Shown: positions 58,840 to 64,000 of the stretch, one piece after another
Numbering within the stretch: the stretch's first letter is position 1
Layout: every line of letters starts with the position of its first letter
From: Lamellibrachia satsuma
Taxonomy: Eukaryota; Annelida; Polychaeta; Sabellida; Siboglinidae
Length of the DNA stretch: 64,000 nt
Reading direction: 5' to 3'
Assembly: GCA_033239005.1 (NCBI GenBank)
Contig: BSQZ01000030.1
Coordinates: forward strand, 3,587,501 to 3,651,500
Notes under the pieces: model-generated
The model's database searches: none
Seen by the model: the letters and a program-made list of their open reading frames with translations, nothing else
What the model was told of the DNA's origin: nothing
Position numbers and translations under genes: made by a program

Positions 58840-61580
58840 AATGTCGAAATAGATGGCTACATCCTGCTGTGGATGGACAAGGCTTAGATGAAAGGTCTAG
58901 TGGAGGGCTACGTCCTGTAGTGGATGGATAAGGCCTAGGTGAAAGGTCTAGTGGAGGGTTACATCCTGTAGTGGATGGACAAGGCCTAAGTGAAAGGTCT
59001 AGTGGAGGGTTACATCCTGTAGTGGATGGACAAGGCCTAAGTAAAAGGTCTAGTGGAGGGTTACATCCTGTAGTGGATGGACAAGGCCTAAGTGAAAGGT
59101 CTAGTGGAGGGTTACATCCTGTAGTGGATGGACAAGGCCTAAGTGAAAGGTCTAGTGGAGGGTTACATCCTGTAGTGGATGGACAAGGCCTAAGTAAAAG
59201 GTCTAGTGGAGGGTTACATCCTGTAGTGGATGGACAAGGCCTAAGTAAAAGGTCTAGTGGAGGGTTACATCCTGTAGTGGATGGACAAGGCCTAAGTGAA
59301 TGGTCTAGGGGAGGGCTACATCCTGTAGTGGATGGACAAGGCCTAGGTGAAAGGTCTAGTGGAGGGTTACATCCTGTAGTGGATGGACAAGGCCTAAGTG
59401 AAAGGTCTAGTGGAGGGTTACATCCTGTAGTGGATGGACAAGGCCTAAGTGAAAGGTCTAGTGGAGGGTTACATCCTGTAGTGGATGGACAAGGCCTAGG
59501 TGAAAGGTCTAGTGGAGGGCTACATCGTGCAGTTGATAGACAAGGCCTAGGTGAAAGGTCTAGTGGAGGGCTACATCGTGCAGTTGATAGAGAAGACCTA
59601 GGTGAAAGGTCTAGTGGAGGGCTACATCGTGCAGTTGATAGACAAGGCCTAGGTGAAAGGTCTAGTGGAGGGCTACATCGTGCAGTTGATAGACAAGGCC
59701 TAGGTGAAAGGTCTAGTGGAGGGCTACATCGTGCAGTGGATGGACAAGGCCTAGATGAAAGGTCTAGTGGAGGGCTACATCGTGCAGTTGATAGACAAGA
59801 CCTAGGTGAAAGGTCTAGTGGAGGGCTACATCGTGCAGTTGATAGACAAGGCCTAGGTGAAAGGTCTAGTGGAGGGTTACATCCTGTAGTGGATGGACAA
59901 GGCCTAAGTGAAAGGTCTAGTGGAGGGTTACATCCTGCAGTGGATGGACAAGGCCTAGATGAAAGGTCTAGTGGAGGGCTACATCGTGCAGTTGATAGAG
60001 AAGACCTAGGTGAAAGGTCTAGTGGAGGGCTACATCGTGCAGTTGATAGACAAGGCCTAGGTGAAAGGTCTAGTGGAGGGTTACATCCTGTAGTGGATGG
60101 ACAAGGCCTAAGTGAAAGGTCTAGTGGAGGGTTACATCCTGCAGTGGATGGACAAGGCCTAGATGAAAGGTCTAGTGGAGGGCTACATCGTGCAGTTGAT
60201 AGAGAAGACCTAGGTGAAAGGTCTAGTGGAGGGCTACATCGTGCAGTTGATAGACAAGGCCTAGGTGAAAGGTCTAGTGGAGGGTTACATCCTGTAGTGG
60301 ATGGACAAGGCCTAAGTGAAAGGTCTAGTGGAGGGTTACATCCTGCAGTGGATGGACAAGGCCTAGATGAAAGGTCTAGTGGAGGGCTACATCGTGCAGT
60401 TGATAGACAAGGCCTAGGTGAAAGGTCTAGTGGAGGGCTACATCGTACAGTTGATAGACAAGGCCTAGGTGAAAGGTCTAGTGGAGGGTTACATCCTGTA
60501 GTGGATGGACAAGGCCTAAGTGAAAGGTCTAGTGGAGGGCTACATCGTGCAGTTGATAGACAAGGCCTAGGTGAAAGGTCTAGTGGAGGGTTACATCCTG
60601 TAGTGGATGGACAAGGCCTAAGTGAAAGGTCTAGTGGAGGGCTACATCGTGCAGTTGATAGACAAGGCCTAGGTGAAAGGACTAGTGGAGGGCTACATCC
60701 TGCAGTGGATGGACAAGGCCTAGGTGAAAGGTCTAGTGGAGGGCTACATCGTGCAGTTGATAGACAAGGCCTAGGTGAAAGGTCTAGTGGAGGGTTACAT
60801 CCTGTAGTGGATGGACAAGGCCTAAGTGAAAGGTCTAGTGGAGGGCTACATCGTGCAGTTGATAGACAAGGCCTAGGTGAAAGGACTAGTGGAGGGCTAC
60901 ATTCTGCAGTGGATGGACAAGGCCTAGGTGAAAGGTCTAGTGGAGGGCTACATCGTGCAGTTGATAGACAAGGCCTAGGTGAAAGGTCTAGTGGAGGGTT
61001 ACATCCTGTAGTGGATGGACAAGGCCTAAGTGAAAGGTCTAGTGGAGGGTTACATCCTGTAGTGGATGGACAAGGCCTAAGTGAAAGGTCTAGTGGAGGG
61101 CTACATCGTGCAGTGGATGGACAAGGCCTAGCTGAAAGGTCTAATGGAGGGCTACATCCTGCAGTGGATGGACAAGACCTAGGTGAAAGGTCTAGTGGAG
61201 GGCTACATCGTGCAGTTGATAGACAAGGCCTAGGTGAAAGGTCTAGTGGAGGGCTACATCGTGCAGTTGATAGACAAGACCTAGGTGAAAGGTCTAGTGG
61301 AGGGCTACATCGTGCAGTTGATAGACAAGGCCTAGGTGAAAGGTCTAGTGGAGGGCTACATCGTGCAGTTGATAGACAAGACCTAGGTGAAAGGTCTAGT
61401 GGAGGGCTACATCGTGCAGTTGATAGACAAGGCCTAGGTGAAAGGTCTAGTGGAGGGCTACATCGTGCAGTTGATAGACAAGACCTAGGTGAAAGGTCTA
61501 GTGGAGGGCTACATCGTGCAGTTGATAGACAAGACCTACGTGAAAGGTCTAGTGGAGGGCTACATCGTGCAGATGAAGTA
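58840..61580. repeat. 51-bp satellite with higher-order units, about 54 copies
   Basis: The unit contains GAAAGGTCTAGTGGAGGGCT, ACATCGTGCAGTTGATAGAC and AAGGCCTAGGT. Two main subtypes are seen: one with CCTGTAGTGGATGGACAAGG and CTAAGT, the other with CGTGCAGTTGATAGACAAGG and CTAGGT. A rare AGAAGACCTAGG variant sits at 59591, 59999 and 60203, that is 408 and 204 bp apart (eight and four units). Toward 61200-61520, GGCC and GACC units alternate, giving a 102-bp period. Frames of 980 (minus) and 893 (+) codons are open only because 51 is a multiple of three and the unit lacks stops. Confidence 0.97.
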
Positions 61581-62040
61581 GATGACATAATAACGCACCC
61601 ATTCATTAAACCGATAGATTCACTGCCAGCAACCGCGTTGAAGTGTGGGTAAATATGCATCCCGATTAGAAACATAAATAGCGAGTTTATGAGTGCACTT
61701 CTTCGACAGCCGGAGAAGGGGTCACTAGGGGCAGACTAACGTTGTGATAGAGGCAAAGTATGCGCCTTGCAAACATGTCTGGAGGTTTTCCCTTCTTCTC
61801 CGCGACACTTTACACATTTATCGCCACGCAGTGCATCTGTTAAACTGATCAAGTTATTCAGGCAATCGGTAGCGCTCTCAAAGAATACTTCTGATATAAA
61901 ACACCTCAATATCTTAGTTATAGATAGCGATGCGTAAGTGTTTAAGTAATTACGATAACGCAACAGCGATACGCATTTATTTAATGTATCACACATTTAG
62001 TTGGGCCGACGGTCGGCAAAATATAAATGTGAACAATTGT
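61581..62040. other. Unique sequence, no recognised gene
   Basis: A minus-strand frame (61736-61996) containing KCVKCRGEEGK is open for 86 codons. I do not recognise it and cannot place splice sites confidently. Confidence 0.3.
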
Positions 62041-62063
62041 TATTATTGTTATTATTGTCGGCT

Positions 62064-62675
62064 TTGATCTGGTGCGCTATCATGCTGCTGTTTATCACTC
62101 GAGTTGGTGTAATGACACAGATCTTTGATCTGGTGCGCTATCATGCTGCTGTTTATCACTCGAGTTGGTGTAATGACACAGATCTTTGATCTGGTGCGCT
62201 ATCATGCTGCTGTTTATCACTCGAGTTGGTGTAATGACACAGATCTTTGATCTGGTGCGCTATCATGCTGCTGTTTATCACTCGAGTTGGTGTAATGACA
62301 CAGATCTTTGATCTGGTGCGCTATCATGCTGCTGTTTATCACTCGAGTTGGTGTAATGACACAGATCTTTGATCTGGTGCGCTATCATGCTGCTGTTTAT
62401 CACTCGAGTTGGTGTAATGACACAGATCTTTGATCTGGTGCGCTATCATGCTGCTGTTTATCACTCGAGTTGGTGTAATGACACAGATCTTTGATCTGGT
62501 GCGCTATCATGCTGCTGTTTATCACTCGAGTTGGTGTAATGACACAGATCTTTGATCTGGTGCGCTATCATGCTGCTGTTTATCACTCGAGTTGGTGTAA
62601 TGACACAGATCTTTGATCTGGTGCGCTATCATGCTGCTGTTTATCACTCGAGTTGGTGTAATGACACAGATCTTA
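62064..62675. repeat. 61-bp tandem array, 10 apparently identical copies
   Basis: The unit contains TGATCTGGTGCGCTATCATG, CTGCTGTTTATCACTCGAGT and TGGTGTAATGACACAGATCT. I found no substitution between copies by eye. Each unit has an XhoI (CTCGAG) and a BglII (AGATCT) site. Confidence 0.97.
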
Positions 62676-64000
62676 GCAGGTTCCTCAGCGCCTGTAGACA
62701 GAGACAGCAACTACACCGAAACACAGACAACAACCACTCGACCGTAAACTCGTACTAACAAGAGATAGGCCTACACAGCATGAACCTGCCGGTGATTATT
62801 GATGCTAAAACATCTAATAATGAACCTTTTGATTTTGTAGTTACGCATGTAAACACAACTTTCGGATAACAACCGCAGTAACCGCATTCTTGCGATAAGT
62901 GAATGTGTGTGCCGTGTAATCATAGCACGAGGCACGGCGCTTTGTGTTTGGTGCCTTCGGAAACAAGATTACAATGTACGACGGCATTATCTGACGATAT
63001 GACGACAATCCAATGACTCGCGTACTGACATGGAACCAATGACTAGATCAACAGGTGTACTTACAAGTGGTGGACTGGCCCCATTACACTCCTATGACCC
63101 TTCACGCGAGTGCCGTGTGTATCTGTCGGTCGCTTACAAGACGAGGTGACGTCTGTACAGACCCGGGTCGGTTTCCAGCAGTACCAAGACAACGCTAATG
63201 TTTTTACAAACATTTTCTCACAAACATTTTCCCACACAAAAACAGGACCACTTTCCCGTCCTTCGGGTGTCTTGTTTCTTGTTTTCTCACACAAAAACGG
63301 GATCTGTTTGTCCTTGTATCGTCTGCCTTGTGGGTCGCTGCACACCCAGAGGCGTTGACGATGTACTTCGCCCTTTCGCTACGTCACCGTCTTCAGTACC
63401 AACCGGCTGTTGACGACGATTGCACGTTTCAATAAATGTCACAAGTCTACTAATCTTTCAATAAAAGACGTTATACGTCAAAGTATCCACTAACGTTTCT
63501 GATCTAACAATCGACGTGCACACATCCGACGTTTTCAATGGCTTACCACTGGTCAGCAGTTGGTCAGTTGTCCTGAGAGCATGGGACTTGGGCAGTACAG
63601 CCACTCACTGGGCGCCACAACGCAGCTTCAACGCTGCGACGTCCCGTCCCACGCCGAGCGATCTGGTGTTGTGCTACGAATCAATAGATCGGCATCGTGC
63701 CAACTGAGCGACGACATTGGACGTATGTCTAACACATGCTCTCGTGCATTCACACGAACTATCGACTCCGGCAATCCGTATAACACGACACAGATATATA
63801 GGTCGGGCAACTTGAGCGCAACGGCGCAGCTCAACATATGACGTCGAAAGCCTGTTTAGAAGGACGACTGAGACCGTCGCATGGTGAAGTGGACGACGTA
63901 ACCTCGGTAGTCCGTTCTTCGACAATCTGTTCTATTCAGTAATCCGACCGTTTTTGTGTGTGGATAAATCTCGACACAATGTTGATTGCTTCATTATTCG
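62676..64000. other. Unique sequence, no recognised gene
   Basis: Short frames on both strands (such as 63560-63841 + and 63061-63345 minus) lack known motifs. A direct near-repeat of TTTCTCACA(A/C)A(A/C)A occurs at 63215-63295. Confidence 0.35.

Noticed and set aside
58733..61675. 980-codon minus-strand frame and overlapping 893-codon + frame
   Set aside because: Both lie on the 51-bp array. They stay open only because the unit length is a multiple of three and the unit has no stop on either strand. No domain, splice or start context supports them.
61736..61996. Minus-strand 86-codon frame with KCVKCRGEEGK
   Set aside because: The paired cysteines suggested a zinc-binding fragment, but spacing and context do not fit a known domain and no splice sites are convincing.

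Overview
This is eukaryotic (metazoan) nuclear DNA. It holds one well-supported gene with GT-AG introns, several decayed non-LTR retrotransposon and SINE fragments, and a very large amount of tandem repeat. Nothing in it looks bacterial, viral or organellar. Vertebrate-type telomere hexamers (CCCTAA), CR1/RTE-like LINE debris, tRNA-derived SINEs and long (TA)n, (CA)n and (GGGC)n arrays fit a marine invertebrate, perhaps a lophotrochozoan such as a mollusc. That taxonomic guess is inference; the sequence does not fix the species.

Layout. 1-1.9 kb: unique sequence with no recognised gene. 1.9-27.8 kb: a dense series of unrelated tandem arrays. These include a 24-bp array of about 64 copies joined to a 35-bp array, three long (TA)n tracts, two (GGGC)n tracts, a 51-bp/17-bp nested satellite and a 1.7-kb 18-bp array. 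SINE copies and a LINE tail lie between them. 27.7-34.5 kb: a possible DNA-transposon remnant, a 19-bp satellite, a 1.2-kb GGCAGY array, an RTE-like LINE 3' end running into telomere hexamers, and two inverted LINE tails. 35.7-45.3 kb: more arrays (36, 42, 21, 50, 34 bp and CA) and a LINE fragment on the minus strand. 47.5-49.0 kb: a 5'-truncated LINE carrying part of a reverse transcriptase, inserted in a minisatellite. 49.5-51.4 kb: 64-, 29- and 61-bp arrays. 52.4-56.6 kb: the one clear protein-coding gene. 57.2-62.7 kb: further arrays, including a 2.7-kb 51-bp array with higher-order structure. 62.7-64 kb: nothing recognised.

The gene (minus strand, 56633 to 52440) has six exons. Their splice phases join without conflict into 477 codons: a short N-terminus beginning MGNRTSRL (possible N-myristoylation signal), about 13 ankyrin repeats, and a C-terminus ending VTFV (possible PDZ ligand). 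I could not assign it to a named orthologue.

By my rough sum, tandem arrays cover about 26 kb (about 40%) of the window. Most long open frames here are by-products of arrays whose unit length is a multiple of three, or whose units lack stops in all frames. They should not be read as genes.
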